Of a stretch of DNA of 64,000 nucleotides, positions 27,794 to 36,968 are shown one piece after another. Origin of the DNA: Rhodobacteraceae bacterium Alg238-R152. Lineage in GTDB: Bacteria; Pseudomonadota; Alphaproteobacteria; Rhodobacterales; Rhodobacteraceae. Location: positions 434,001 to 498,000 of the forward strand of contig UNRJ01000002.1 in the NCBI GenBank assembly GCA_900537125.1. Direction: 5' to 3'. The notes beneath the pieces are model-generated. The model was not told the DNA's origin and did no database searches. It worked only from the letters and a program-made list of their open reading frames with translations. The translations under genes were made by a program, and so were the position numbers. Every line of letters begins with the position of its first letter. The stretch's first letter is position 1.

Positions 27794-28491
27794 AAGACAT
27801 TGATCCTCACCTGTTGATTGTGGATGACGATGAGCGCATTCGAGGGCTATTGCGTAAGTTTCTGATGCGACACGGGTTTCTGGTGACCGCTGCGCGCGAC
27901 GCGGCTCATGCGCGGCGTATTTTGTCAGGGTTGGACTTTGACCTGATTGTGTTGGATGTGATGATGCCCGGTGAAGATGGCATGAGCCTGACACGGGGCA
28001 TTCGCGAGACGTCTCAGACGCCGGTTTTGCTGCTTACCGCCAAAGGGGAAACCGAGGACCGGATTGCTGGGCTTGAGGCCGGGGCGGATGATTATCTGGC
28101 CAAACCGTTTGAGCCTAAAGAGCTGCTTCTGCGCATCAATGCGATCCTGCGGCGCATGCCGGAGGTGGATGAAGCGGCAACGGTGCCCAAGGTGCTGCAT
28201 CTCGGTGGCATTCGCTATGACATTGATCGCGGCGAGATGTGGCAGGGCGAGGAGCCGGTGCGACTGACCGCGACCGAAAGTCAGCTGATGAAGATTTTTT
28301 CCAAAACACCAGGCGAAGCGGTGAGCCGCAGCAAGCTGGTTGAGGAATTGGGCCGCGACAAAGGTCAGGCGCAAGAGCGGGCTGTGGATGTGCAGATCAC
28401 TCGGTTGCGGCGCAAGTTGGAAGAAGACCCGAAGCAGCCGCGCTATCTGCAGACCGTGCGCGGGGCAGGCTACATGCTGGCACCGGATTAA
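27790..28491 (+). CDS. petR: OmpR-family response regulator (PetR-like)
   Basis: This 233-residue protein has a receiver domain (phosphorylation Asp in LIVLDVMMPGEDG near residue 57, LLTAKGE and AKPF switch residues) and a C-terminal winged-helix DNA-binding domain (EAVSRSKLVEELG, VDVQITRLRRKLEEDP). There is no histidine kinase next to it. It is co-translated with the MarR-type gene petP. The identification as PetR rests on gene order and family, not on a target promoter in the window. Confidence 0.82.
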   Translation: MKDIDPHLLIVDDDERIRGLLRKFLMRHGFLVTAARDAAHARRILSGLDFDLIVLDVMMPGEDGMSLTRGIRETSQTPVLLLTAKGETEDRIAGLEAGADDYLAKPFEPKELLLRINAILRRMPEVDEAATVPKVLHLGGIRYDIDRGEMWQGEEPVRLTATESQLMKIFSKTPGEAVSRSKLVEELGRDKGQAQERAVDVQITRLRRKLEEDPKQPRYLQTVRGAGYMLAPD

Positions 28492-28509
28492 TCTGCCAGC
28501 GGTGCTGGT

Positions 28510-28546
28510 TTCGCCTTCGGCGAGAGTATTTTAGTCAGAAGAAGCA
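28510..28546 (+). repeat. Interspersed element, copy B
   Basis: TCGCC-TTC-GGCGA forms a small hairpin 19 bases after the petR stop and is followed by GAGAGTATTTTAGTCAGAAG, close to the tail of copy D (GGAGTATTTTTGGTCAGAAG). The HDAC gene begins about 12 bases later. Confidence 0.55.
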
Positions 28547-28557
28547 GGGGGCGTAGC

Positions 28558-29493
28558 ATGGCCACAGCGGTGTTTAGTCACAAAAGTTCGTTGCGGCATA
28601 TCACGCCCGCAGGCCACGCGGAGCAGGTTGCGCGGATTGAATATGTTCAGGAAGCGTTGGGTGCGGTGCGGTTCGAGGCGTTGGACCGGCGTGACGCGCC
28701 AGAGTGTTCGGACGCGGATATTTTGTTGTGCCATCCGCAAAGTCATCTGGATGCAATCACGATAGCAGAACCAGAAAGCGGAACCATTGCGTTGGATGGA
28801 GACACCTACATGTCACCCGGTTCCACACTGGCAGCGCGCCATGCGGTTGGTGGCTGTTTGGCGGCGGTGGATGCGGTGATCGCCGGTGACGTGGGCAATG
28901 CCTTTGTGGCGTGTCGTCCGCCCGGGCACCATGCGGAACAAAGCAATCCAATGGGATTTTGTCTGTTTGGCACGGCAGCGATTGCCGCCAAACATGCGCT
29001 GGAGCGCCATGGGGTGAGCCGTGTGGCGGTGGTGGATTTTGACGTGCACCATGGCAATGGCACGCAGGCCTTGTTGTGGGATGAGGCGCGCAGCCTGTTT
29101 ATTGGCAGTCATCAAAATCCATTGTGGCCTGGTACTGGCATGTCGGAGGAAACCGGCGCGCAGGGTAATGTGATGAACCTGCCGTTGCCGCCACACAGCG
29201 ATGGGCGGCTGATGCGGGCGACTTATGAAGCGCAAGTGTTTCCGGCGTTGGAGGCGTTTGCGCCGGAGTTGTTGATCATATCGGCCGGGTTTGACGCGCA
29301 CAAAGATGATCCACTGGCACAGTTGGAATGGACCGAGGGTGACTTTGTTTGGTTGACGGAGCGGCTCTGTGATGTGGCGGACAAACACTGCGGTGGGCGC
29401 GTGGTCTCGACTTTGGAAGGTGGATATGATCTGAACGCCTTGGCAGCGTCGGTGGCGGCGCATGTCGGGGTTTTGATGGAGAGAGCCAAATGA
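28558..29493 (+). CDS. Histone deacetylase family protein
   Basis: The 311-residue zinc deacetylase contains RPPGHHAEQSNPMGFCLF (active-site His pair), VDFDVHHGNGTQ (zinc Asp and His) and SAGFDAHKDDPLA (second zinc Asp). Bacterial members deacetylate acetylpolyamines or other acetylated amines; histones are not present. It is the first gene of a plus-strand set with xseB (4-base overlap), ispA and dxs. Interspersed element copy B ends just before the start. Confidence 0.9.
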   Translation: MATAVFSHKSSLRHITPAGHAEQVARIEYVQEALGAVRFEALDRRDAPECSDADILLCHPQSHLDAITIAEPESGTIALDGDTYMSPGSTLAARHAVGGCLAAVDAVIAGDVGNAFVACRPPGHHAEQSNPMGFCLFGTAAIAAKHALERHGVSRVAVVDFDVHHGNGTQALLWDEARSLFIGSHQNPLWPGTGMSEETGAQGNVMNLPLPPHSDGRLMRATYEAQVFPALEAFAPELLIISAGFDAHKDDPLAQLEWTEGDFVWLTERLCDVADKHCGGRVVSTLEGGYDLNALAASVAAHVGVLMERAK

Positions 29494-29732
29494 GCGACAC
29501 ACCTGTGGAAGAGATGAGCTTTGAAGCGGCAATGCGCGAGCTGGAGCAGGTTGTGGGCCAGTTGGAACGCGGTGACGTGGAGCTGGAGAAATCCATTACG
29601 CTCTATGAGCGCGGTGCAGCGTTGAAAGCCCGCTGTGAGGCCAAGCTGAAAGAGGCCGAAGAGAAGGTCGCGGCGATCACCTTAGACGGCAATGGCACCC
29701 CAGCCGGTTTGACACCGGTTGAGGGCATGTAA
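29490..29732 (+). CDS. xseB: Exodeoxyribonuclease VII small subunit
   Basis: An 80-residue protein with the whole XseB fold: SFEAAMRELEQVVGQLERGD and LEKSITLYERGAALKARCE, two helices of the small subunit that combines with XseA to degrade single-stranded DNA in both directions. The start overlaps the HDAC gene (ATGA). The xseA gene is not in the window. As in many alphaproteobacteria it sits immediately before ispA and dxs. Confidence 0.93.
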   Translation: MSDTPVEEMSFEAAMRELEQVVGQLERGDVELEKSITLYERGAALKARCEAKLKEAEEKVAAITLDGNGTPAGLTPVEGM

Positions 29733-29745
29733 GCGTCCCTTAGCG

Positions 29746-30615
29746 ATGTTTGAAACACGTTTGAAAGAGACCGCAACGCAGGTCGGTTCTCATCTCCTTG
29801 AGGTGATGGCGCCCTTGGGTGATCTGCCGGTTGTGGAGGCAATGCGCTATGCCAGCGCGGGCGGAAAACGGCTGCGGGCGTTTCTGGTACTGGAAAGTGC
29901 GCGGCTGCATGGGGTGGATGCCACACATGCGATTTGGCCGGCGACGGCGATAGAAGCGATGCATGCATACTCGCTGGTGCATGATGATTTGCCCTGCATG
30001 GATGATGACAACCTGCGGCGCGGATTACCGACCACCCATGTCAAATGGGATGAGTGTACTGCGGTGTTGGCTGGAGATGCTTTGCAAACTTTGGCTTTTG
30101 AATGTGTGTCGCGGGACGAGTGCCACGATGATACAGCTGTGCGTGCAGAGTTGACCGTGTCATTGGCGCGGGCGGCGGGGGCGCAGGGCATGGTGCTTGG
30201 TCAGGCCTTGGACATTGCAGCGGAGACTGCGCCGGTGCCGTTGACGCTCCAAGAGATCACACGCTTGCAGGCGGGCAAGACTGGGGCGTTGATTGCCTGG
30301 TCGGCCACGGCAGGCGCGGTGATGGGCAAGGCAGATATTGAGCCGTTGATGCGGTATTCGCTGGACCTTGGTTTGGCGTTTCAGATTGCCGACGATATTC
30401 TGGACGTTGAGGGTGATGCCGAAAAGGTTGGCAAAGCGGTGGGCAAAGATGCGGACGCCGGCAAAGCCACCTTTGTGTCGCTGCTAGGGTTGGAGGGTGC
30501 CAAAACCCGTGCCCGCGACCTTGTGACGGATGCATGTGACGCGCTTTCCGTTTACGGTAAGGACGCGGATACCTTGCGGGAGGCGGCGCGTTTCGTTATC
30601 TCGCGGGACAGCTAA
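29746..30615 (+). CDS. ispA: Polyprenyl (farnesyl/geranylgeranyl) diphosphate synthase
   Basis: This 289-residue prenyltransferase joins isopentenyl diphosphate to allylic diphosphates. The first Asp-rich motif is DDLPCMDDD (residues about 85-93) with GLPTTH following; the second is IADDILDVEGD near residue 213. GGKRLRAFLVL is the conserved IPP-binding beginning. The farnesyl product is usual for IspA; chain length cannot be proved from the sequence. Start at 29746, 13 bases after the xseB stop; dxs follows 15 bases later. Confidence 0.92.
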   Translation: MFETRLKETATQVGSHLLEVMAPLGDLPVVEAMRYASAGGKRLRAFLVLESARLHGVDATHAIWPATAIEAMHAYSLVHDDLPCMDDDNLRRGLPTTHVKWDECTAVLAGDALQTLAFECVSRDECHDDTAVRAELTVSLARAAGAQGMVLGQALDIAAETAPVPLTLQEITRLQAGKTGALIAWSATAGAVMGKADIEPLMRYSLDLGLAFQIADDILDVEGDAEKVGKAVGKDADAGKATFVSLLGLEGAKTRARDLVTDACDALSVYGKDADTLREAARFVISRDS

Positions 30616-30630
30616 CCGGAAGGCGCGCCT

Positions 30631-32559
30631 ATGTCAGCGAGACCCCAGACCCCATTGTTGGATCAAGTGACCCTGCCAGAAGACCTAAAGAGGTTTTCTG
30701 ACAGTGAGTTGACGCAGATTGCGCATGAATTGCGCTCTGAGACAATTTCGGCGGTCAGCGAAACTGGCGGGCACCTTGGGGCCGGATTGGGCGTGGTGGA
30801 ACTGACCGTGGCGTTGCATGCGGTGTTTGATATGCCACGTGACAAGCTGATCTGGGATGTGGGACACCAGTGTTATCCTCACAAGATTTTGACCGGCCGC
30901 CGTGACCGGATTCGCACCCTGCGTCAGGAAGATGGCCTGTCCGGTTTTACCAAGCGCAGCGAGAGTGTGTTTGATCCTTTTGGCGCGGCGCATTCTTCGA
31001 CATCGATTTCGGCTGCGCTCGGCTTTGCCGTGGCGCGCGATTTGGGTGGGCAATGTGATGGCGGTTTGGGTGACGCGATTGCGGTGATTGGCGATGGGTC
31101 GATTACGGCGGGCATGGCTTATGAGGCGATGAACAATGCGGGCCATCTGGGCAAACGTATGTTTGTGGTGCTGAATGACAACGACATGTCGATTGCGCCT
31201 CCGGTGGGGGCGATGAGCGAGTATCTCTCGCGCCTTTATGCTGGTGAGCCGTTTCAGGAATTGAAGTCTGCCGCCAAAGGCGCGGTGAGCCTGTTGCCAG
31301 AGCCATTCCGTGAAGGGGCCAAGCGCGCCAAAGATGTGCTTAAAGGCATGGCCGTTGGCGGCACGTTGTTTGAACAGTTGGGTTTCTCCTACGTCGGGCC
31401 AATTGACGGACACGATATGGACCAGTTGCTGCCGCTGCTGCGGACCTTGCGTCAGCGTGCGACCGGTCCGGTGCTGCTGCATGTGATCACCAAAAAAGGC
31501 AAAGGCTACGCGCCCGCCGAAGCGGCGCGCGACAAAGGCCATGCCACTGCGAAGTTTGATGTGCCGACCGGCAAACAGCACAAAGCGCCCTCCAATGCCC
31601 CGAGCTATACCTCGGTGTTTGGCAATGCGCTTGTCGAAGCGGCCGCCGAAGACAGCCGAATTTGTGCGGTGACCGCTGCGATGCCAGATGGCACCGGGTT
31701 GGGCCTGTTTGCCGAACGCTATCCAAGCCGGTGTTTTGACGTGGCGATTGCCGAACAACATGGCGTGACCTTCTCCGCTGCTTTGGCGGCGGGTGGCATG
31801 AAGCCATTCTGTGCAATGTATTCGACGTTTTTGCAGCGTGGCTATGATCAGGTGGTGCATGACGTGGCCATTCAACGCCTGCCGGTGCGCTTTGCGATTG
31901 ACCGTGCTGGGTTGGTTGGCGCGGATGGGGCCACCCATGCGGGCAGCTTTGACGTGGCGTTTATGGCCAACCTGCCAGGCATGGTGGTGATGGCGGCGGC
32001 GGATGAATCTGAGCTGAAGCATATGGTGGCAACAGCGGCGGCTTATGATGACGGGCCAATTGCGTTCCGCTACCCGCGTGGCGAAGGTGTTGGCGTCGAG
32101 CTGCCGGAGCGTGGCGAAGTGCTGGAGATTGGCAAGGGCCGTGTGGTGCAGGCGGGCAAGCGCGTGGCGCTGTTGTCGTTTGGCACGCGGCTGGAAGAAA
32201 CCCGAAAAGCGGCAGAGGCGCTGGCGGCGCGGGGCATAACCCCGACGATTGCGGATGCGCGATTTGCCAAGCCATTGGACCGCGACATGATCCTTGATCT
32301 GGCGGCCAACCATGAGGCGCTGATCACCATTGAAGAGGGCGCAGTAGGCGGCTTTGGCAGCCACGTGGCGCAGCTATTGGCCGACGAAGGTGTGTTTGAC
32401 AGTGGGCTGAGGTATCGTTCCATGGTGCTGCCAGACACGTTTATTGATCAAGCCAGCCCAAAGACAATGTATGATGTGGCGGCGATGAATGCCGAGCACA
32501 TTGAGGCCAAGGTGTTGGAGGCGTTGGGTATCACAACGCTGGACAGCAAACGCGCGTGA
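30631..32559 (+). CDS. dxs: 1-deoxy-D-xylulose-5-phosphate synthase
   Basis: Dxs condenses pyruvate and glyceraldehyde 3-phosphate, the entry step of the MEP isoprenoid pathway, using thiamine diphosphate. [18 protein letters not shown] is the ThDP/Mg motif; [17 protein letters not shown] near residue 47 and [15 protein letters not shown] in the second half are family signatures. Its length of 642 is normal. It lies immediately after ispA, which uses the pathway product. Element copy C follows its stop. Confidence 0.97.
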   Translation: MSARPQTPLLDQVTLPEDLKRFSDSELTQIAHELRSETISAVSETGGHLGAGLGVVELTVALHAVFDMPRDKLIWDVGHQCYPHKILTGRRDRIRTLRQEDGLSGFTKRSESVFDPFGAAHSSTSISAALGFAVARDLGGQCDGGLGDAIAVIGDGSITAGMAYEAMNNAGHLGKRMFVVLNDNDMSIAPPVGAMSEYLSRLYAGEPFQELKSAAKGAVSLLPEPFREGAKRAKDVLKGMAVGGTLFEQLGFSYVGPIDGHDMDQLLPLLRTLRQRATGPVLLHVITKKGKGYAPAEAARDKGHATAKFDVPTGKQHKAPSNAPSYTSVFGNALVEAAAEDSRICAVTAAMPDGTGLGLFAERYPSRCFDVAIAEQHGVTFSAALAAGGMKPFCAMYSTFLQRGYDQVVHDVAIQRLPVRFAIDRAGLVGADGATHAGSFDVAFMANLPGMVVMAAADESELKHMVATAAAYDDGPIAFRYPRGEGVGVELPERGEVLEIGKGRVVQAGKRVALLSFGTRLEETRKAAEALAARGITPTIADARFAKPLDRDMILDLAANHEALITIEEGAVGGFGSHVAQLLADEGVFDSGLRYRSMVLPDTFIDQASPKTMYDVAAMNAEHIEAKVLEALGITTLDSKRA

Positions 32560-32573
32560 CTTGAAGGCAGGAG

Positions 32574-32620
32574 TGGGGGTTAGCCCCCAAACCCCCAGGA
32601 TATTTTCAGACTGAGAAAGC
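32574..32620 (+). repeat. Interspersed hairpin element, copy C
   Basis: TGGGGG-TTAG-CCCCCA starts 15 bases after the dxs stop and is followed by AACCCCC, AGGATATTTTCAG and a purine-rich tail. It lies between the convergent dxs and epimerase genes and could end dxs transcription. Confidence 0.6.
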
Positions 32621-32622
32621 GC

Positions 32623-33480
32623 TTAGGTGGTGGTTTCTTCCTCTAGCATGGCTTTTAAGGCATCGCGATAGTTGGGGTATTTCAGGACAACCCCCAACTC
32701 CTCTTTGATGCGGTCATTGCGCACGCGTTTGCTGTCAGAATAAAAGCTGCGTGCCATGGGGGTCATGTCCGCCTGTTCAAAGGGGATTTCTGGCGGTGGG
32801 TCTATGCCCAGAAGTCCCGCAGCATAGGCGAGGATGTCTTGCGGCGGGGCTGGGCTGTCGTCGCAGACATTGTAGCTGCGGCCCGGATTTGGCGCTTTCA
32901 ACGAGGCCTCCAGTACCAAGGCGATGTCCTCCACATGAGCGCGGGAAAATACCTGGTTTTTCTTGATGATGCGGCGCGCGGTGCCATTGCGCAGTTTGGC
33001 AAAAGGGCCACGACCGGGGCCGTAGATGCCTGCCAGGCGGAAGATGTGTAGGGGCAGCCCGGGCAAGGCTTGCCACTCGGCTTCTGCCAGAACACGCATT
33101 TTGCCGCGATGTCCGCCGGGATCAAGCGGGGTGTCTTCGTCCACCCAGCCGCCATCCATATCGCCGTAGACACCTGTGGTGGAGAGGTAGCCGAGCCATT
33201 CCAGATTGGGGGCGGCCTTTTGCAACGCGCCTTTGCCAAGGCGCAGCACCGGATCGCCGCCTTTGTCGGGGCGGATGGAGGTCAGCACATGGGTGACATC
33301 TTTGAGGGCTGTGTCAAAATCAATCGGCCATTGCAGTGGCGTGATGCCTTGGGCGCGCAGGTCGGCCTCTTGGGCCGGGTCGCGGTAAGTGCCGAGAATG
33401 GTCCAGCCTTGTGGTAGAAGACGGGTGGCGAGGGCCTGGGCGGTGTAGCCGTGGCCGAGCGAAAGCAGGGTCTTTGTCAT
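32623..33480 (-). CDS. NAD(P)-dependent epimerase/dehydratase family protein
   Basis: The 285-residue extended SDR protein starts TKTLLSLGHGYTAQALATRL, with the G-x-G-x-x-A dinucleotide site, and keeps the YLSTTGVYGDMDGGW segment where the catalytic Tyr region of SDRs is recognised (STTGVYGD). The later IFRLAGIYGPGRGPFAKL follows the extended-SDR plan. The substrate is not known; similar proteins in this group are annotated as sugar-nucleotide epimerases without evidence. It converges on dxs. Confidence 0.8.
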   Translation of the reverse strand: MTKTLLSLGHGYTAQALATRLLPQGWTILGTYRDPAQEADLRAQGITPLQWPIDFDTALKDVTHVLTSIRPDKGGDPVLRLGKGALQKAAPNLEWLGYLSTTGVYGDMDGGWVDEDTPLDPGGHRGKMRVLAEAEWQALPGLPLHIFRLAGIYGPGRGPFAKLRNGTARRIIKKNQVFSRAHVEDIALVLEASLKAPNPGRSYNVCDDSPAPPQDILAYAAGLLGIDPPPEIPFEQADMTPMARSFYSDSKRVRNDRIKEELGVVLKYPNYRDALKAMLEEETTT

Positions 33481-33584
33481 GGCGTCACTGTGCGCCTGTG
33501 GTCCGGCAGGTACAAGAGTTGGCGCAGGGAATAATTGTCACAGCGGCGTGGCGGATGGCAGATGCCCAAAGTTTTTGCGCTGGG

Positions 33585-34370
33585 CTATTTGCCTTTCCAA
33601 ACCGGATCGCGTTTTTCGGCAAAAGCCTGTGCACCTTCGAGTTGATCTTCGCTGTCATAGAGGATGTCTACCGAGCGCAGTTGGCGTTGGGTGATGTGGT
33701 TCATCGCGTCTTGGAATTTGGCGTCTTCGGCGTCGCGGACAATTTCTTTGATGGCGGCGTAGACCAGTGGCGGGCCGGAGGCGAGCAGACGGGCTTGTTC
33801 CCAGGCACGGTCCATCAGCGTGTCGGCGGCAACGATTTCGTTCACCAGCCCCCAGCGATGGGCTTCTTCGGCGTCAAACCAGCGCCCGGTGAGCAGGAGC
33901 TCCATGGCGATATGGTAAGGAATACGTTTGGGCAGCTTCACAGAGGCGGCGTCGGCCACGGTGCCCGAACGAATTTCTGGCAGCGCAAACGTGGCGTGAT
34001 CCGCCGCGATAATTATGTCGGCAGACAGTGCGAGTTCCAATCCACCCCCGCAGGCGATGCCGTTCACGGCGGCAATCACCGGTTTGTTCATGTCGCGCAG
34101 TTCTTGCAAACCGCCAAAACCGCCCACACCATAGTCGCCATCCACTGCGTCGCCGTCAGCCGCCGCCTTCAGGTCCCAACCAGGGCAAAAGAATTTGTCC
34201 CCTCCGCCGGTGAGGATGGCCACACGCAGGCCCGGATCGTCACGAAAGTCGCGGAAGACCTCGCCCATGAGCCGGCTGGTGATCAGATCAATGGCGTTGG
34301 CCTTGGGGCGATCAAGCGTGACCTCGAGAATGGCACCCTCGCGGCGGGTTTTGACTGGGCTGTCGCTCAT
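33585..34370 (-). CDS. Enoyl-CoA hydratase/isomerase, carnitinyl-CoA dehydratase-like
   Basis: This 261-residue crotonase-fold enzyme has the oxyanion segments GGDKFFCPGWDLKA and AAVNGIACGGGLELALSADI, with Glu in ALPEIRSGTVADAA at the hydratase position. The PGWDLKA-type segment and EIRSGTVADAA resemble CaiD, which hydrates crotonobetainyl-CoA. It overlaps the CoA-ligase gene upstream by four bases. The link to carnitine is an inference from this resemblance and from the nearby acyl-CoA dehydrogenase and GlxA-type regulator. Confidence 0.75.
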   Translation of the reverse strand: MSDSPVKTRREGAILEVTLDRPKANAIDLITSRLMGEVFRDFRDDPGLRVAILTGGGDKFFCPGWDLKAAADGDAVDGDYGVGGFGGLQELRDMNKPVIAAVNGIACGGGLELALSADIIIAADHATFALPEIRSGTVADAASVKLPKRIPYHIAMELLLTGRWFDAEEAHRWGLVNEIVAADTLMDRAWEQARLLASGPPLVYAAIKEIVRDAEDAKFQDAMNHITQRQLRSVDILYDSEDQLEGAQAFAEKRDPVWKGK

Positions 34371-36394
34371 GACATGTCCTTTTGTATCAGCGCATCTGCG
34401 GCCACCGCGCGGGTGGGCGTGCAGATCAGCGGGTTGATTTCAGCCTCTTGCAAGCTGTCCAGATTGGCAAGCACGTAGGCTTGCAGCGCGTCGATGGCTT
34501 TCAGGATGGCGGTGATGTTTGCGGCGGCTGCGCCGCGATAGCCGGTGAGCAGGGGGGCGATTTTGAGAGACGCCAATGCATCTCGGATCGACTCGTGGGT
34601 GGCGGGCACCAAGAGCGAAATGCTGTCTGCCAGCACCTCGGTCAGCGTGCCGCCCGCCGCGACGGTGAGCACAAAGCCATGGGCCGGATCGCGGGTGACG
34701 CCAACGAGCAATTCGGCGACGCCGCCGTTGATCATTTCTTCGACGAGAAAGTGCTCCGTTGGCATGGCCTCGGCTGCAGCAGGCAAATCAGAGGCAGTTA
34801 AGTGCAGTTTAACGGCGCCGGCTTCGGTTTTGTGCGCGATCCCCAGACCTTTGAGCACCAAAGGCGGCGTGAGTGTTTCCGCGGCATGGGTGAGGTTGCC
34901 TACGGCGGTCGCCGTTACGCTGTGTGGGATGTCGAGGCCGTAGCTTGCGAGCGCGATCTTGGCCTCGCGTTCGGTAAGCATATGAGGCGTTTGGGGCGAT
35001 CCGGATGGAGGGAGTACCAATGGTGGGTCTTCGGGGGCAGAGATTTGCGTGGTGGCGGCTGCGGCAGAGATGGCTTCGCGCAGGCCATGTAATGGTATCA
35101 CGCCACCGTTGATCAGGGTTTGGGTCACATCAGGCGGCAGAAGTTCGGGCAAGGATGCGACCAGGGCCATTGGGCGACCAGTGTTCTTGTGTGCCTTGAT
35201 CGCGGCGTCGGTGGCGCAGTCCCAGTCGGTGCGATTTTCCGGAGGGTAGTCCACGACGGTGAAAGTGAGACCGATGTCTGGTGTCATCATCGCTGACCAG
35301 GCTTTCGACATCGCATCGACATCCCGCCAGATATAGGTGTGGTAGTCGAGCGGATTGGCCAGCGCGACCATGGGGCCAAGGGCCTCTGCCAATTGCGCGC
35401 GCTGGTTGTCCGTTAAAGGGGGGAAGGTGAGGCCACTGGTCAGAGCGGTGTCCGCCATGAGGCTGGCTTCGCCACCGGAGCAGCTGATTGAGGCAAGGGT
35501 TGGAGCGGACAGAGCGCCGGAGAAATGCAGAAGTTTCAGGGTTTCCAGAAACACCGGCAGGTCGTGCACGCGGGCAAATCCCAGGCGTTTGATTAACGCG
35601 GCTGCACTGGCGTCGCTGCCGGCGAGAGAAGCGGTGTGGCTGACGGTGGCGGCTTGGGCTTCTTCGCTGGCGCCCACTTTCAAGACCACGATCGGGATGC
35701 CTTTGGCAAAGGCTTTGGCGGCCAGGGCTTCCCAGCTGCGCAGGTTGGTGAAGCCTTCGATGTGCAAGCCAAGTGCGGTGACACGTGGGTCATCCAAGAA
35801 GGTGGATGCGATTTCGGCTTGGTTGAGCTGCGCCATGTTTCCGCAGGTTGCGACATAGGCAATTGGCACGCCGCGCTGCTGGTTGGTCAGGTTGATGGCA
35901 ATGTTGGAGCTTTGCGTGAGAATGGCAACGCCGCTGTCGAGACGGGTGCAGCCATGTTGGTCTGGCCAGATCGCGGCGCCGTCCAATGCGTTGATCAGGC
36001 CATAACAATTGGGGCCGAGGATTGGCATGGCGCCTGCGGCGGCCACAAGGTCGGCTTGCAGATCACCACCGGAGGAATCTTCGGAAACCGCTTCGGAGTA
36101 ACCGGATGCAAAACACACTGCGCCGCCTGCGCCTTTGATCGCGAGGTCTTGCACAACAGGAATGGTTGCGTGGCGGTTGATGCCGATGAAGGAGGCGTCC
36201 GGGGCGTGGGGCAAAGCGTCGACCGAGGCGTAGGCTTTATAGCCCAAAACTTGATCAGACTTTGGGTGCACGGGCCAAATGGCCCCTTCAAACCCGATTT
36301 TCTGACATTGTCGGATCACCTGGTCACACCACGCGCCGCCACCAATCACGGCGATGGATTTGGGACGGATCAAGCGGGACAGGTCGCGGGTCAT
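34367..36394 (-). CDS. Acetate-CoA ligase family (ADP-forming acyl-CoA synthetase)
   Basis: The 675-residue protein combines a CoA-binding domain (SIAVIGGGAWCDQV near residue 13), two ligase-CoA domains with the phospho-His in ATVSHTASLAGSD, and a C-terminal ATP-grasp domain (LTEREAKIALASYGLD, PLVLKGLGIAHKTEAGAVKL, EINPLICTP). It would activate a carboxylic acid to its CoA thioester for the hydratase and dehydrogenase of the same cluster. The substrate cannot be read from the sequence. It lies 226 bases after the SelT-like gene and is coupled to the hydratase by overlap. Confidence 0.85.
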   Translation of the reverse strand: MTRDLSRLIRPKSIAVIGGGAWCDQVIRQCQKIGFEGAIWPVHPKSDQVLGYKAYASVDALPHAPDASFIGINRHATIPVVQDLAIKGAGGAVCFASGYSEAVSEDSSGGDLQADLVAAAGAMPILGPNCYGLINALDGAAIWPDQHGCTRLDSGVAILTQSSNIAINLTNQQRGVPIAYVATCGNMAQLNQAEIASTFLDDPRVTALGLHIEGFTNLRSWEALAAKAFAKGIPIVVLKVGASEEAQAATVSHTASLAGSDASAAALIKRLGFARVHDLPVFLETLKLLHFSGALSAPTLASISCSGGEASLMADTALTSGLTFPPLTDNQRAQLAEALGPMVALANPLDYHTYIWRDVDAMSKAWSAMMTPDIGLTFTVVDYPPENRTDWDCATDAAIKAHKNTGRPMALVASLPELLPPDVTQTLINGGVIPLHGLREAISAAAATTQISAPEDPPLVLPPSGSPQTPHMLTEREAKIALASYGLDIPHSVTATAVGNLTHAAETLTPPLVLKGLGIAHKTEAGAVKLHLTASDLPAAAEAMPTEHFLVEEMINGGVAELLVGVTRDPAHGFVLTVAAGGTLTEVLADSISLLVPATHESIRDALASLKIAPLLTGYRGAAAANITAILKAIDALQAYVLANLDSLQEAEINPLICTPTRAVAADALIQKDMS

Positions 36395-36514
36395 GGCAAG
36401 ATCCCAGCGGCAATCTTCTCACAGTCAGGCGAGTGGCGTAACAGTTTGTTAACCACGTTGGGGAATGCTGTGGTGGCGGTACAGGCGGGAGCGTCGATGG
36501 CCGCGTCAGGAGAA

Positions 36515-36546
36515 GCCCCCCGGTCAATGTCTACTCTTCGGGGGGC
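36515..36546 (-). repeat. Hairpin after interspersed element copy D
   Basis: Perfect 8-base arms GCCCCCCG and CGGGGGGC are separated by 16 bases. On the minus strand it comes directly after copy D in the gap before the acetate-CoA ligase gene. No T run follows in either direction. The rest of this gap (36395-36514) shows nothing I can name. Confidence 0.45.
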
Positions 36547-36556
36547 GGATCCTAGG

Positions 36557-36601
36557 CTTCTTCTGACCAAAAATACTCCGGGGGTGTGGGGGCTGGCCCC
36601 C
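36557..36601 (-). repeat. Interspersed hairpin element, copy D
   Basis: Read on the minus strand: GGGGGC-CA-GCCCCC hairpin, then ACACCCCC, then GGAGTATTTTTGGTCAGAAG. The hairpin begins 20 bases after the stop of the SelT-like gene. This is the longest match to the shared consensus. Confidence 0.65.
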
Positions 36602-36620
36602 ACGGACGGTTTTGCGGCAA

Positions 36621-36902
36621 TTAGGTGCTGCGGTCGAGATGGCCCAGATCGCGGTTCGGCTCGATGACATCGCGCAGGCGTTTTTTCAGCTCTTTGGCTT
36701 CCGGAAATCCACCGTCGCGCTTGCGGTCCCAGATCACCGTGTCGTTGACTGTGACTTTGTAGGTGCCGGGCACATCGGCCGGAGCAATAGTCACCCCGGA
36801 AAGGTCGCTTTTGAAGGTGGACAGCAACTCCTGCGCCATCCAGCCCGCGCGCAACAGCCAGTTGCAGCCCACACAATAGGTGATCGTGACGAGTGGTTTC
36901 AT
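36621..36902 (-). CDS. SelT/SelW/SelH family redox protein
   Basis: The 93-residue thioredoxin-like protein begins KPLVTITYCVGCNWLLRAGW; CVGC (Cys9 and Cys12) corresponds to the CxxU motif of the selenoprotein relatives, with Cys in place of selenocysteine. LSGVTIAPADVPGTYKVTVN matches the central beta-strand region. Likely a small thiol oxidoreductase in the cytoplasm. It precedes the CoA-ligase gene and follows the acyl-CoA dehydrogenase on the same strand, but the role in that cluster is not known. Confidence 0.85.
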   Translation of the reverse strand: MKPLVTITYCVGCNWLLRAGWMAQELLSTFKSDLSGVTIAPADVPGTYKVTVNDTVIWDRKRDGGFPEAKELKKRLRDVIEPNRDLGHLDRST

Positions 36903-36968
36903 GTGGCGGTTTCCTCAGCTTGGTGCTGAAGTTGTGCCGCAGACCTAAGGACAACGCAACGCTTCCCA

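Noticed and set aside
36866..36878. SelT-like protein as a selenoprotein
   Set aside because: Both positions of the CxxC motif are Cys codons with no TGA in frame.
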